Source: an uncultured Porphyromonadaceae bacterium (GTDB lineage: Bacteria > Bacteroidota > Bacteroidia > Bacteroidales > Muribaculaceae). From it: a stretch of 6,256 nucleotides of DNA. The notes beneath the pieces were generated by a model. The model saw nothing but the letters and a program-made list of their open reading frames with translations, searched no databases and was not told the DNA's origin. This document shows positions 1 through 6,238 of the stretch, piece after piece. Within the stretch, counting starts at the first letter, position 1, and the number at the start of each line of letters is the position of its first letter. A program made the translations under genes and the position numbers. The DNA lies in the NCBI GenBank assembly GCA_947174225.1, contig CAMWIF010000168.1, positions 1 to 6,256 on the forward strand, written 5' to 3'.

Positions 1-1
1 G

Positions 2-24
2 AAAATGATACTGACCCTCATTTT
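2..24. other. Short AT-rich inverted repeat after the peptidase gene
   Basis: AAAATGA at 2-8 and TCATTTT at 18-24 form a perfect 7-bp stem around a 9-base loop, 21 bases past the stop codon of the minus-strand peptidase gene. It could be a weak terminator for that gene or for a gene arriving from the left. The stem has one G-C pair and no clear T-run is visible before the window edge, so chance is a real alternative. Confidence 0.2.
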
Positions 25-44
25 ATTATAAAGTAACTGTAAGC

Positions 45-2351
45 TTATCTCGGACCGGCAGGAAGTTTGTCAAGCCAGTAATTTGCCATTGTCTTGCGCA
101 GATGCAGCGTTGTGCCGTCGCGCTCGCTTATGGCATGGGTGCGCATCGGGTAGCTCATGAGAGAGAATAATTTCCCATGTTTTACCAATTCATCTATCAG
201 CATCTCGCAATTCTGATAATGCACATTATCGTCGCCCGTGCCGTGGATAAGCAGCAGGTTACCTTGCAGACCGTCAACATATGTGATTGGAGAACCCTTT
301 TTATAACCCTCCGGATTGGCTTGCGGAGTATTCATATAGCGTTCCTGATAGATAGTGTCGTAGGTACGTTGATCTGCCACGAAAGCGATGGCTATGCCTG
401 TTGAGAAAATTTCCGGGTAGCGGAACATGCAGTTGAGAGTCTGGCTTCCTCCACCGCTCCAGCCCGTGATTCCCACACGTTCAGGGTCAATAAATGAGAA
501 TTGGCGGATAAGGTCTTGTACCCCACGGGCTTGATCTTCGCTTGCGAAAGTGCCCACTTCACCGTAAATGCATTTTCTCCAGTCACGTCCTCTCGGAACA
601 TTTGCACCACGGTTGTCGATACTTGCCACTACATAGCCGAGATTAGCCATATATTGTAGCCATAGGTCGCCACCGCCCCATACATCCTGTACGGTTGAGC
701 TGGCAGGTTCACCATAAACTTCCACGATAAGGGGGTATTTCTTCTGAGGGTCAAAGTCACGAGGCTTTATGAGCCATGCATCGAGGGTGAGGTCGCCCGA
801 CTTCACTTTCACAAATTCTTTCGGATTCAGATCAAGCGCTGCATATTGGTCGCGGACATCGGCATTGTCTTCTATGATGCGGATGCTTTTATGGTCAGGG
901 AAAGATACCATATCGATTATCGGAGGAGTAGCGGCATTGCTGAAAGTATGTACTGCCCATTTCCCTGTAGTCGACATAGAATAGCGATGTTGCCCCGATT
1001 GGTCGGAAGGACTCACCCTTACCGCCTCCCCGTTGCCGAATAATGAAGCTCTGTAAAGATACCTTTGTGTGAAATCATCGGGAGAAGCTATGAAATACAC
1101 ATAGCCCTTTTCAAGGTCGGTGCCCACCGGTTCAACAAAGTCGTAATCGCCCTTAGTGATATATTCCATCTTTTTTCCGTCGCGACTTATACGGTAAAGG
1201 TGTCTCCAGCCGTCGCGTTCACTTGTCCAAGTAAACCATTTGTTACCGTCGAGCCACATCACCTCGTCGTTTGTTTCAAGCCAGGCGGCGTCTTTATCAG
1301 AGAATATTTTATGAGGTATGCCTCCTATAGGAGCCAGCCATACGTTATTAGTGTTTTGCTGGCGGTTCATCTGCTGTATCATCAGCTCATCTTCCCCGGG
1401 AATAAATTCCATACGCGGAAGATAGTTCTCTCTCGGGTCGCCCGGCAGGTCAAGCCAAACGGTTTCTCCTCCGGAAACAGGCGCATATCCTATCTTTACG
1501 GCTGAATTCATTGTTCCGGCTTTGGGATATGGAAAACTCTGCACGGTGGAGTATATAGAATCCACATTATTAATGATGTCAAACCATCCCGTTCCGTCGG
1601 TGTCACTTTGCCAATAAGCTATATATTCGCCCGATGGACTCCATCTGAAGCCGTCGCGTGCCCCGAATTCCTCTTCGTATACCCAATCAAAAGTGCCGTT
1701 GACAATAGTTGGGCTGCCATCTTTGGTTATCGGGGTAATGGTGCCGTCTTTGATGTTTTCAACGTAAATATTGTTGCCCGACACATAGGCTACCCTTGTG
1801 GCATCGGGAGAAAATTTCGCAAACATAAGAGATGATTCGGGCATATCCTTTCCCAGTTGACGGAAATCGCCCGTGGTAAGGTCAAGCACCCAATAGTCGC
1901 CGCGTGTGTCATATCGCCATACTTTACGGGTATTGGTGTAGACGAGCACTTTCTTATTGTCGTCGCTCCAAATAATATTACTTACAGGAATATGTTTACC
2001 GGAAGTCTTGTCGATAAACATGGAAGAGGGTATTATCACCTCGCGTCGGTTGTCTTTTGCACGGTAAGCCACCACGTTCTGGCCGCCGTTTACAGTGTCC
2101 GGCTCAAGCCGGGAGTATCGTTGGCCATCTTTCAGCCAATTTATCGTGCCTGCCCCACGGGCTTGGAGAAGTTTTCGCCCAACGATGTCTTCGAGATGGA
2201 GGTCATGCTTATAGATTGACGATGACTTTGCGAATGGATCGGCATTGTCGTCAGTGCGATTCTCCCAAGGCATTATCTGGGCTGATGCCGATAGGGAAAC
2301 GCTCGCAAAAATAGCCGACAAAAAGTAATTTTTTATGGAATGATTTTTCAT
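45..2351 (-). CDS. Secreted dipeptidyl peptidase IV-like S9 family serine peptidase
   Basis: A 768-residue protein of the prolyl oligopeptidase clan, S9B (DPP IV) type, which removes N-terminal X-Pro or X-Ala dipeptides from peptides. Residues 1-24 look like a Sec signal peptide with an A-S-A cleavage site before Gln25, so the mature enzyme should be periplasmic or exported. Residues about 60-500 are the beta-propeller and about 515-768 the alpha/beta hydrolase. Aligning by eye to human DPP4, all key residues are present: Arg146 in WRY (R125), Glu227 and Glu228 in DWVYEEE (E205/E206, which hold the substrate amino terminus), Tyr546 (Y547, oxyanion hole), Ser632 in GWSGG (S630), Tyr664 and Tyr668 (Y662/Y666), Asp707 and Asn709 in HGTGDDNVH (D708/N710), and His739 in RTHAIS (H740). 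The full propeller motif set argues for a true dipeptidyl peptidase rather than an oligopeptidase or acylaminoacyl peptidase. It is transcribed alone, divergently from the NYN gene. Such enzymes serve peptide nutrition in Bacteroidales; that role is inferred here. Confidence 0.93.
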   Translation of the reverse strand: MKNHSIKNYFLSAIFASVSLSASAQIMPWENRTDDNADPFAKSSSIYKHDLHLEDIVGRKLLQARGAGTINWLKDGQRYSRLEPDTVNGGQNVVAYRAKDNRREVIIPSSMFIDKTSGKHIPVSNIIWSDDNKKVLVYTNTRKVWRYDTRGDYWVLDLTTGDFRQLGKDMPESSLMFAKFSPDATRVAYVSGNNIYVENIKDGTITPITKDGSPTIVNGTFDWVYEEEFGARDGFRWSPSGEYIAYWQSDTDGTGWFDIINNVDSIYSTVQSFPYPKAGTMNSAVKIGYAPVSGGETVWLDLPGDPRENYLPRMEFIPGEDELMIQQMNRQQNTNNVWLAPIGGIPHKIFSDKDAAWLETNDEVMWLDGNKWFTWTSERDGWRHLYRISRDGKKMEYITKGDYDFVEPVGTDLEKGYVYFIASPDDFTQRYLYRASLFGNGEAVRVSPSDQSGQHRYSMSTTGKWAVHTFSNAATPPIIDMVSFPDHKSIRIIEDNADVRDQYAALDLNPKEFVKVKSGDLTLDAWLIKPRDFDPQKKYPLIVEVYGEPASSTVQDVWGGGDLWLQYMANLGYVVASIDNRGANVPRGRDWRKCIYGEVGTFASEDQARGVQDLIRQFSFIDPERVGITGWSGGGSQTLNCMFRYPEIFSTGIAIAFVADQRTYDTIYQERYMNTPQANPEGYKKGSPITYVDGLQGNLLLIHGTGDDNVHYQNCEMLIDELVKHGKLFSLMSYPMRTHAISERDGTTLHLRKTMANYWLDKLPAGPR

Positions 2352-2391
2352 GGAGTCAGAGTTTGTCTGAGATTACTATGAGTTTGCGATA

Positions 2392-2407
2392 CAAAATTAC
2401 AAAATTA
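2392..2407 (-). promoter_or_regulatory. Tandem -7 elements upstream of the peptidase gene
   Basis: On the minus strand the 8-mer TAATTTTG, an exact match to the Bacteroidales -7 consensus TAnnTTTG, occurs twice back to back (2407-2400 and 2399-2392). Either would give a start of transcription about 35-45 bases before the peptidase ATG. No TTTG-like -33 box is seen 19-21 bases further upstream, so only half of the promoter is supported. Confidence 0.5.
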
Positions 2408-2425
2408 TTGTGAATTTTTCGATTA

Positions 2426-2444
2426 GTAAGGTATTTCTCCTTAC
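2426..2444. repeat. Small inverted repeat in the divergent promoter region
   Basis: GTAAGG (2426-2431) and CCTTAC (2439-2444) are a perfect 6-bp inverted repeat with a 7-base spacer. A third copy of the half-site, GGTAAG, lies at 2501-2506. The repeat falls where the missing -33 box of the peptidase promoter should be, so it could be a regulator site, but 6-bp arms also arise by chance. Confidence 0.25.
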
Positions 2445-2553
2445 CGGAGGATAAATTTTATTTGAAGATTTCCGAACGTTGCCAAGTGAACAATTAGGTG
2501 GGTAAGAAGTTATAATTATAAGGTGGACAAAGTAGACGGTGTATTTAGTGCCG

Positions 2554-2561
2554 CGCCTTTG
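2554..2561 (+). promoter_or_regulatory. Degenerate -7 element upstream of the NYN gene
   Basis: The sequence CGCCTTTG followed by CACC keeps the TTTG-CAC half of a Bacteroidales -7 box (compare TAACTTTG-CAC at 6170-6180) but lacks the TA. It sits 25 bases before the ATG, giving a leader of about 20 bases. No -33 box is recognisable. This is the best candidate in the 2408-2586 stretch, which otherwise holds only the inverted repeat and the AT palindrome TATAATTATA at 2511-2520. Confidence 0.25.
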
Positions 2562-2586
2562 CACCGATAAATAAAATTGAAAAGAA

Positions 2587-3237
2587 ATGTTAGGTTATCT
2601 CTCTATAGGTGTTTTTATCGACGGAGGCTACTATGCCAAAGTCAACAGAGCATTAAAAGCCATTGAAAGCTCAATAATTAAGGTGAGGTCGCTTTTCGAC
2701 TTCATCTGTGATCGTCTTGCCGCCACTGAAGGTGTGGATCCGGCAAATTGCCAGATTACGGAGGCGCATTATTTCCGTGGACGTTTCAGGGTGAAAGAAG
2801 CTTACGATAAACATTTGCTTTATAACGAGCGGAAATTTGAAGACACTCTTATCGAAAATGACGTTATTTTCCACTACAAACATCTTAGGGAGATGGAGAA
2901 AGATGGAGTGGTGCAGGTGATTGAGAAAGGGGTGGACGTATGGTTTGCTCTTGAGGCATATGAACTGGCTACTTTCAGAAAATTCGATTATGTGGTGCTT
3001 ATAACGGGAGATGCCGACCATGAGATGCTCGTGAGAAAGCTAAAGGCCTTGAAGATAAAGACAGTGCTGCTCACATGGAATCTCGCCAACGTCGATGCAA
3101 CGTCGCCGCTTCTTCGCGAAGAGGCGGGTCATCATTGGGAACTATCAACCCTCCTTCACGATGATCCGGCGTTAAAGAGACATTTACTATATAAACTTAG
3201 GGATTCGGCTCTCAATCCATTGGGCGACGAGTTCTGA
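2587..3237 (+). CDS. NYN domain protein (LabA/DUF88-like putative ribonuclease)
   Basis: A 216-residue soluble protein with the NYN (N4BP1, YacP-like nuclease) fold of the PIN superfamily. The acidic metal-binding pattern is clear: Asp12 in FIDGG at the end of the first strand, Asp117 in EKGVDVWF, and Asp142 and Asp144 in ITGDADHEM after the strand FDYVVLIT. The KGVD and TGDxD spacing fits the LabA-like branch. There is no signal peptide or membrane segment, so it should act in the cytoplasm. By family analogy it is a metal-dependent RNase or RNA-binding protein, but no substrate can be named. The ATG is well placed because the first strand begins about five residues later. The C-terminal 45 residues, after TSPLLREEAGHHWELSTLL, are a short helical tail without a known domain. 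The lipoprotein gene follows after 49 bases and may share its transcript. Family assignment is firm, function is not. Confidence 0.88.
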   Translation: MLGYLSIGVFIDGGYYAKVNRALKAIESSIIKVRSLFDFICDRLAATEGVDPANCQITEAHYFRGRFRVKEAYDKHLLYNERKFEDTLIENDVIFHYKHLREMEKDGVVQVIEKGVDVWFALEAYELATFRKFDYVVLITGDADHEMLVRKLKALKIKTVLLTWNLANVDATSPLLREEAGHHWELSTLLHDDPALKRHLLYKLRDSALNPLGDEF

Positions 3238-3286
3238 TGAATTTTGAATGGATAAACGGTTTTTAAATTATTAAAAATAGACAATT

Positions 3287-3778
3287 ATGAAAATTATGAA
3301 ATTCTTTGCCTTCGTGGCAGTATGCTTCCTTATGGCGGCATGTGGAAGTTCAGATGAGGCTGCGGCTGTGGCTTCAAAAATTAAAGATGGAGGCCAGCTC
3401 ACTGAGAAGGATTACACAGTGCTGATTGACTACTGTGGAAAGTATGCTGAGGCTGCACAGAAAATCCAGGATCAGATCAACGTGCTTCCCTCCGACTCGC
3501 AGGAGGCAGGCAAACTCACTGACCAGTTGGCTGCCATGACTGAGAAAGAGGTGCATCTTGATGCCTTCAATTCTGTGTTGACCAACGTGAGCAAAGAGGC
3601 GATAGGGGAGAAAAATGTTGAGCTCATCAACAAATACGCTCCGCTCAATTGGTTTGACGCACCCGCATGGGCTGAGGTAGACACCACCTCAAATGTTGTG
3701 GGATCTATCGTTGAGATGCCGGCTTCAGACACCACCGGTGTGATAGCAGGTGGCGCCGGCGAAGTGGTGGCACAGTGA
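3287..3778 (+). CDS. Small orphan lipoprotein of unknown function
   Basis: A 163-residue protein that I do not recognise. Residues 1-18 are a lipoprotein signal peptide with a lipobox L-M-A-A-C, and Cys19 is the predicted lipidated residue. The mature start Cys-Gly-Ser-Ser-Asp-Glu has acidic residues at +4 and +5, loosely like the Bacteroidota surface-export signal, so outer-membrane and possibly surface location is an inference. Residues about 25-118 look largely helical and charged, including DYTVLIDYCGKYAEAAQKIQ and a stretch rich in Glu, Lys and Gln. The last 35 residues are low-complexity, rich in Thr, Val, Gly and Ala. Only one cysteine (Cys50) remains in the mature chain. An in-frame ATG at codon 4 is an alternative start; both leave a working signal. 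The leader holds a 7-bp AT-only hairpin (3260-3277) and a near -7 box GAATTTTG at 3239-3246, so it could have its own weak promoter or be read through from the NYN gene. Confidence 0.85.
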   Translation: MKIMKFFAFVAVCFLMAACGSSDEAAAVASKIKDGGQLTEKDYTVLIDYCGKYAEAAQKIQDQINVLPSDSQEAGKLTDQLAAMTEKEVHLDAFNSVLTNVSKEAIGEKNVELINKYAPLNWFDAPAWAEVDTTSNVVGSIVEMPASDTTGVIAGGAGEVVAQ

Positions 3779-3803
3779 TAATCTAAGAAAACATAGATAT
3801 AAG

Positions 3804-3879
3804 CTATAATATAATAAGGAGTAAGGCAAGGTCTTTCCGAAAGAGAAGGAACTTGACTTACCTCCTTATTATATTATAG
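3804..3879. repeat. Long imperfect palindrome (hairpin) after the lipoprotein gene
   Basis: Bases 3804-3821 pair perfectly with 3862-3879 (18 bp, including TATAATATAATAAGGAG on the left). After a single bulged C at 3861 the stem continues with TAAG/CTTA (3822-3825 with 3857-3860), one mismatch, then CAAG/CTTG (3827-3830 with 3852-3855), for 26 bp in total. The 21-base apical part has a smaller stem, TCTTT-CCG-AAAGA. It begins 26 bases after the lipoprotein stop. No T-run follows on either strand, so it is not a classical intrinsic terminator; it may act as a terminator of the Bacteroidota type, an mRNA-stabilising 3' end, or be a remnant of a small palindromic repeat element. Confidence 0.75.
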
Positions 3880-3954
3880 GGGGTAGAATATATTATCGCG
3901 GCTAAAATTTCACTTGCTACAATAAAAAGATAGAAAAGTCGTTGATGATAATAC

Positions 3955-4030
3955 AAGGGGTGCGCACATTAAAAAACAAGTGCCCCATATTTAACAAAAA
4001 GTATTACCGACCCCTTTAGGCTAACCTAAA
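3955..4030 (+). promoter_or_regulatory. Mutually exclusive short stems upstream of glmS
   Basis: AAGGGGT at 3955-3961 can pair perfectly with ACCCCTT at 4010-4016. The same G-run can instead pair with the C-run at 3984-3986 beneath a GCAC/GTGC stem (3964-3967 with 3980-3983). The 3' partner overlaps a third perfect hairpin, TTTAGG-CTAA-CCTAAA (4015-4030). The arrangement resembles an attenuator or switch, but the stems are short, I do not know whether the region is transcribed together with glmS, and no known riboswitch class is recognised. Confidence 0.3.
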
Positions 4031-4160
4031 TAATAGTTTGATATATTATAATAAGGAGAAAACAGATCTCTTCGCGGCTTGCAAAAAGGCTTAGGCGGTA
4101 AAAATAATTCTAAACTAACTCTCCGGGGCGTAGCAACCTAGGAGTTCAAGACTATATAAT
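4031..4160 (+). promoter_or_regulatory. Leader region of glmS with weak promoter and partial repeat
   Basis: The only TTTG in the whole gap is at 4037-4040, in TAGTTTG, one base short of the TAnnTTTG -7 box, so a glmS promoter here is only tentative; it would give a leader of about 110 bases. The leader holds the 12-mer TATAATAAGGAG (4047-4058), also found in the palindrome arm at 3810-3821, a possible GAGA/TCTC hairpin (4056-4070), and AACTC near 4117 facing GAGTT near 4143, just before the start codon. No glmS ribozyme, which is known from Firmicutes, is recognisable. A start-proximal Shine-Dalgarno is absent. Confidence 0.3.
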
Positions 4161-6005
4161 ATGTGTGGAATTGTTGGATATATAGGCGACGGGAATGTCT
4201 ATGATATTCTGATCAAGGGCCTTCATCGCCTTGAGTATCGAGGTTATGACAGTGCCGGCATAGCCCTTGTCAATCCTGAAGGTAAGCTCAATGTCTATAA
4301 GGCAATGGGAAAGGTAAGCAATCTTGAGTCTTTCTGCCGGAGCAAGGATTTGGATGCCAAGGCTGGAATTGCCCATACTCGCTGGGCCACTCACGGGGAA
4401 CCGAGCGACAGTAACGCCCATCCCCATTTCAGTGAAGATGGAAATCTGGCTCTTGTGCATAATGGCACCATAGAGAATTACAAGGTTCTTAAGGATGCCC
4501 TTGCGCAGCATGGCTGCCATTTCCATTCTGAGACAGACACCGAAGTGCTTGTGCAGCTTATCGAATATATTCGTGTCACTAACAATTGCAGCTTGGTGGA
4601 TGCTGTGAGAGAGGCTCTGAAGCAAGTCGTAGGTGCGTACGCCATTGCTGTGATTGAAAAAAACAACCCAAACCGCATAATAGCTGCCCGTAAGAGTTCA
4701 CCCCTTGTTATTGGTATCGGTGATAATGAGACATTCCTTGCCTCAGATGCCACTCCCTTTGTGGAATACACCAAAGACTGTGTATATCTGAAAGATGAGG
4801 AGCTTGCCGTGATAGAGCGTGGTGAGCCTTTGAAGATACTTAACCTTGAGAATCAGGAGAGCCAGATTGACGTTACAACCCTGGAGATGAGCATATCCCA
4901 GCTTGAGAAAGGTGGCTATCCCCACTTTATGCTCAAGGAGATCTTTGAACAGCCCAATACTCTGCGCGATTGCATACGCGGACGTGTGGTTGAGGGAGGC
5001 AAAAGATTTGTGCTTAACGGTGTGCTTGATAATATTGACAAATTTGTCAATGCGAAGCGTATTGTCATAGTGGCCTGTGGCACCTCATGGCATGCGGGTC
5101 TTCTTGGCAAGTATCTTCTTCAGGATATGTGTCGAATTCCGGTTGAGGTAGAATATGCAAGTGAGTTCCGTTATTCCAATCCTGTGCTTGATGATCGCGA
5201 CATTGTGATTGCCATTTCTCAGAGCGGTGAGACTGCCGACACCTTGGCTGCCATACAGATTGCCCGTAAACAGGGAGCGTTTGTATACGGCATCAGCAAT
5301 GTGGTTGGCAGCAGTATTCCCCGTGAGACCAACAGTGGAACCTATATCCATGTGGGACCGGAGATAGGTGTGGCATCCACAAAGGCTTTTACAGGCCAGG
5401 TTATGGTGCTGACAATGCTTGCCGCCTCTATAGCCCAAGCGAAGAAGACAATGCCGGAGGAGCAGCTTGAGGAGTTAGGACGATATATTCTTAAGATTCC
5501 GGAGACTGTGAAGGAGGTGCTTAAACTCAATGACACTATTGAACGCTTGTCGCTCATATATACATATGCCCGCAACTTCCTCTATCTGGGTCGTGGCTAT
5601 AGCTATCCGGTGGCTCTTGAGGGTGCATTGAAGCTGAAGGAGATCTCTTATATCCATGCGGAGGGTTATCCGGCAGCTGAAATGAAGCATGGTCCAATCG
5701 CTCTTATCGATGAAGAGATGCCGAGCGTAATAATTGCTCCAAACGATCATCTGTATGAGAAGATTGTGAGCAATGTGCAGCAGGTGAAAGCACGGGGAGG
5801 ATCAATAATCGCGATTGTGACTGAAGGTGACAAGTTGATACGCAATATAGCCGACCATGTGCTTGAGGTTCCAAAGGTGCCGGAGTGTCTTACTCCTATC
5901 ATCACCAGTATACCTTTACAATTGTTGAGCTATTATATAGCCATCAACAAGGGCAAGGATGTGGATATGCCGAGAAACCTTGCAAAGTCGGTGACTGTAG
6001 AGTGA
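4161..6005 (+). CDS. glmS: Glutamine--fructose-6-phosphate aminotransferase (isomerizing)
   Basis: GlmS makes glucosamine-6-phosphate from fructose-6-phosphate and glutamine in the cytoplasm, the first committed step to UDP-GlcNAc for peptidoglycan and LPS. The 614 residues match the usual length (E. coli 609). Residues 2-220 are the class II glutaminase domain: Cys2 directly after the initiator Met is the N-terminal nucleophile, with HTRWATHG (Arg74, Trp75), HNG (Asn101, Gly102) and SETDTE (Asp126). Residues about 290-425 are the first SIS domain, with ACGTS (305-309), SQSGET (353-358) and STKAF. Residues about 460-600 are the second SIS domain, with ALEGALKLKEISYIHAEGY, catalytic Glu494 and His510 in KHGP. 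The C-terminal tail ends NLAKSVTVE, with Lys609 corresponding to the E. coli fructose-6-phosphate Schiff-base lysine. The start is fixed because the mature protein must begin at Cys. No frameshift or missing residue is seen. The gene stands alone, between a 382-base structured gap and a hairpin. Confidence 0.98.
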   Translation: MCGIVGYIGDGNVYDILIKGLHRLEYRGYDSAGIALVNPEGKLNVYKAMGKVSNLESFCRSKDLDAKAGIAHTRWATHGEPSDSNAHPHFSEDGNLALVHNGTIENYKVLKDALAQHGCHFHSETDTEVLVQLIEYIRVTNNCSLVDAVREALKQVVGAYAIAVIEKNNPNRIIAARKSSPLVIGIGDNETFLASDATPFVEYTKDCVYLKDEELAVIERGEPLKILNLENQESQIDVTTLEMSISQLEKGGYPHFMLKEIFEQPNTLRDCIRGRVVEGGKRFVLNGVLDNIDKFVNAKRIVIVACGTSWHAGLLGKYLLQDMCRIPVEVEYASEFRYSNPVLDDRDIVIAISQSGETADTLAAIQIARKQGAFVYGISNVVGSSIPRETNSGTYIHVGPEIGVASTKAFTGQVMVLTMLAASIAQAKKTMPEEQLEELGRYILKIPETVKEVLKLNDTIERLSLIYTYARNFLYLGRGYSYPVALEGALKLKEISYIHAEGYPAAEMKHGPIALIDEEMPSVIIAPNDHLYEKIVSNVQQVKARGGSIIAIVTEGDKLIRNIADHVLEVPKVPECLTPIITSIPLQLLSYYIAINKGKDVDMPRNLAKSVTVE

Positions 6006-6017
6006 AAAACGACATAT

Positions 6018-6060
6018 TTGCTTGAAATCTCCCTGAAGAGGGGAGAGGTGTAATAAGCAA
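6018..6060 (+). terminator. Two-tier hairpin downstream of glmS
   Basis: TCTCCC (6028-6033) pairs with GGGAGA (6041-6046) around a 7-base loop, enclosed by a second stem TTGCTT (6018-6023) with AAGCAA (6055-6060). It begins 12 bases past the glmS stop. No T-run follows directly; a weaker stem AAACG/CGTTT (6078-6095) and a run of seven T at 6118-6124 lie further down. It is the likely end of the glmS transcript, though factor-dependent or diffuse termination is possible. Confidence 0.5.
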
Positions 6061-6145
6061 GTGGAATATAGTGGGTTAAACGCTTAATTACGTTTTAAGG
6101 TTCAATGCCTGTCTAAATTTTTTTGAAAAAAAAGTTGCGGAAAAA

Positions 6146-6177
6146 TTTGGAGCGTAATCAAAAAAGCAGTAACTTTG
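6146..6177 (+). promoter_or_regulatory. Strong Bacteroidales housekeeping promoter (tRNA promoter)
   Basis: A -33 box TTTG (6146-6149) and an exact -7 box TAACTTTG (6170-6177) are separated by 20 bases, the normal spacing for the Bacteroidota primary sigma factor. The A/T tracts just upstream (6116-6145) look like an UP element, as at stable-RNA promoters in this group. Transcription should begin near 6182-6185, right where the following hairpin starts, about 55 bases before the presumed tRNA. Confidence 0.85.
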
Positions 6178-6184
6178 CACTCGA

Positions 6185-6238
6185 TTTCGGGAATGACCTA
6201 AGTGGTCGGTGGAAAACTGTCATAAGGTGATTCCGAAA
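6185..6238 (+). other. Hairpin leader between promoter and presumed tRNA
   Basis: TTTCGG (6185-6190) pairs with CCGAAA (6233-6238). After a bulged G, AAT pairs with ATT; after a G-G mismatch, ACCT (6196-6199) pairs with AGGT (6225-6228), giving 13 pairs around a 25-base loop. An alternative inner hairpin GACC-TAAGT-GGTC (6195-6207) competes with it. The outer stem starts at the predicted transcript 5' end and stops exactly one base before the presumed tRNA, which fits a pre-tRNA leader removed by RNase P. It could also be part of a different structured RNA running out of the window. Confidence 0.5.

Noticed and set aside
1065..1505. 146-codon plus-strand open frame inside the peptidase gene
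   Set aside because: It is antisense to the conserved propeller-coding region, gives a protein with no recognisable family, and lacks a promoter; it follows from the codon use of the real gene.
2671..3021. 116-codon minus-strand open frame inside the NYN gene
   Set aside because: It runs antisense through the catalytic motifs of the NYN protein, which are clearly the selected frame.
3260..3277. AT-only hairpin TTTTTAA-ATTA-TTAAAAA as a terminator between the NYN and lipoprotein genes
   Set aside because: The stem has no G-C pairs and lies 9 bases before the lipoprotein ATG, where A/T-rich sequence is expected for Bacteroidota translation starts.
3804..3879. Insertion sequence ends or CRISPR repeat
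   Set aside because: The palindrome has only a 21-base apical part between its arms, no transposase and no visible target duplication, and there is no regular repeat-spacer pattern.
4059..4160. glmS ribozyme or other known riboswitch in the glmS leader
   Set aside because: I could not recognise the conserved core of the Firmicutes ribozyme or another class I know, and the leader is short and AT-rich; only generic short stems are visible.
4152..4625. 157-codon minus-strand open frame overlapping the start of glmS
   Set aside because: It is a shadow of the highly conserved glutaminase domain on the other strand and has no family resemblance of its own.
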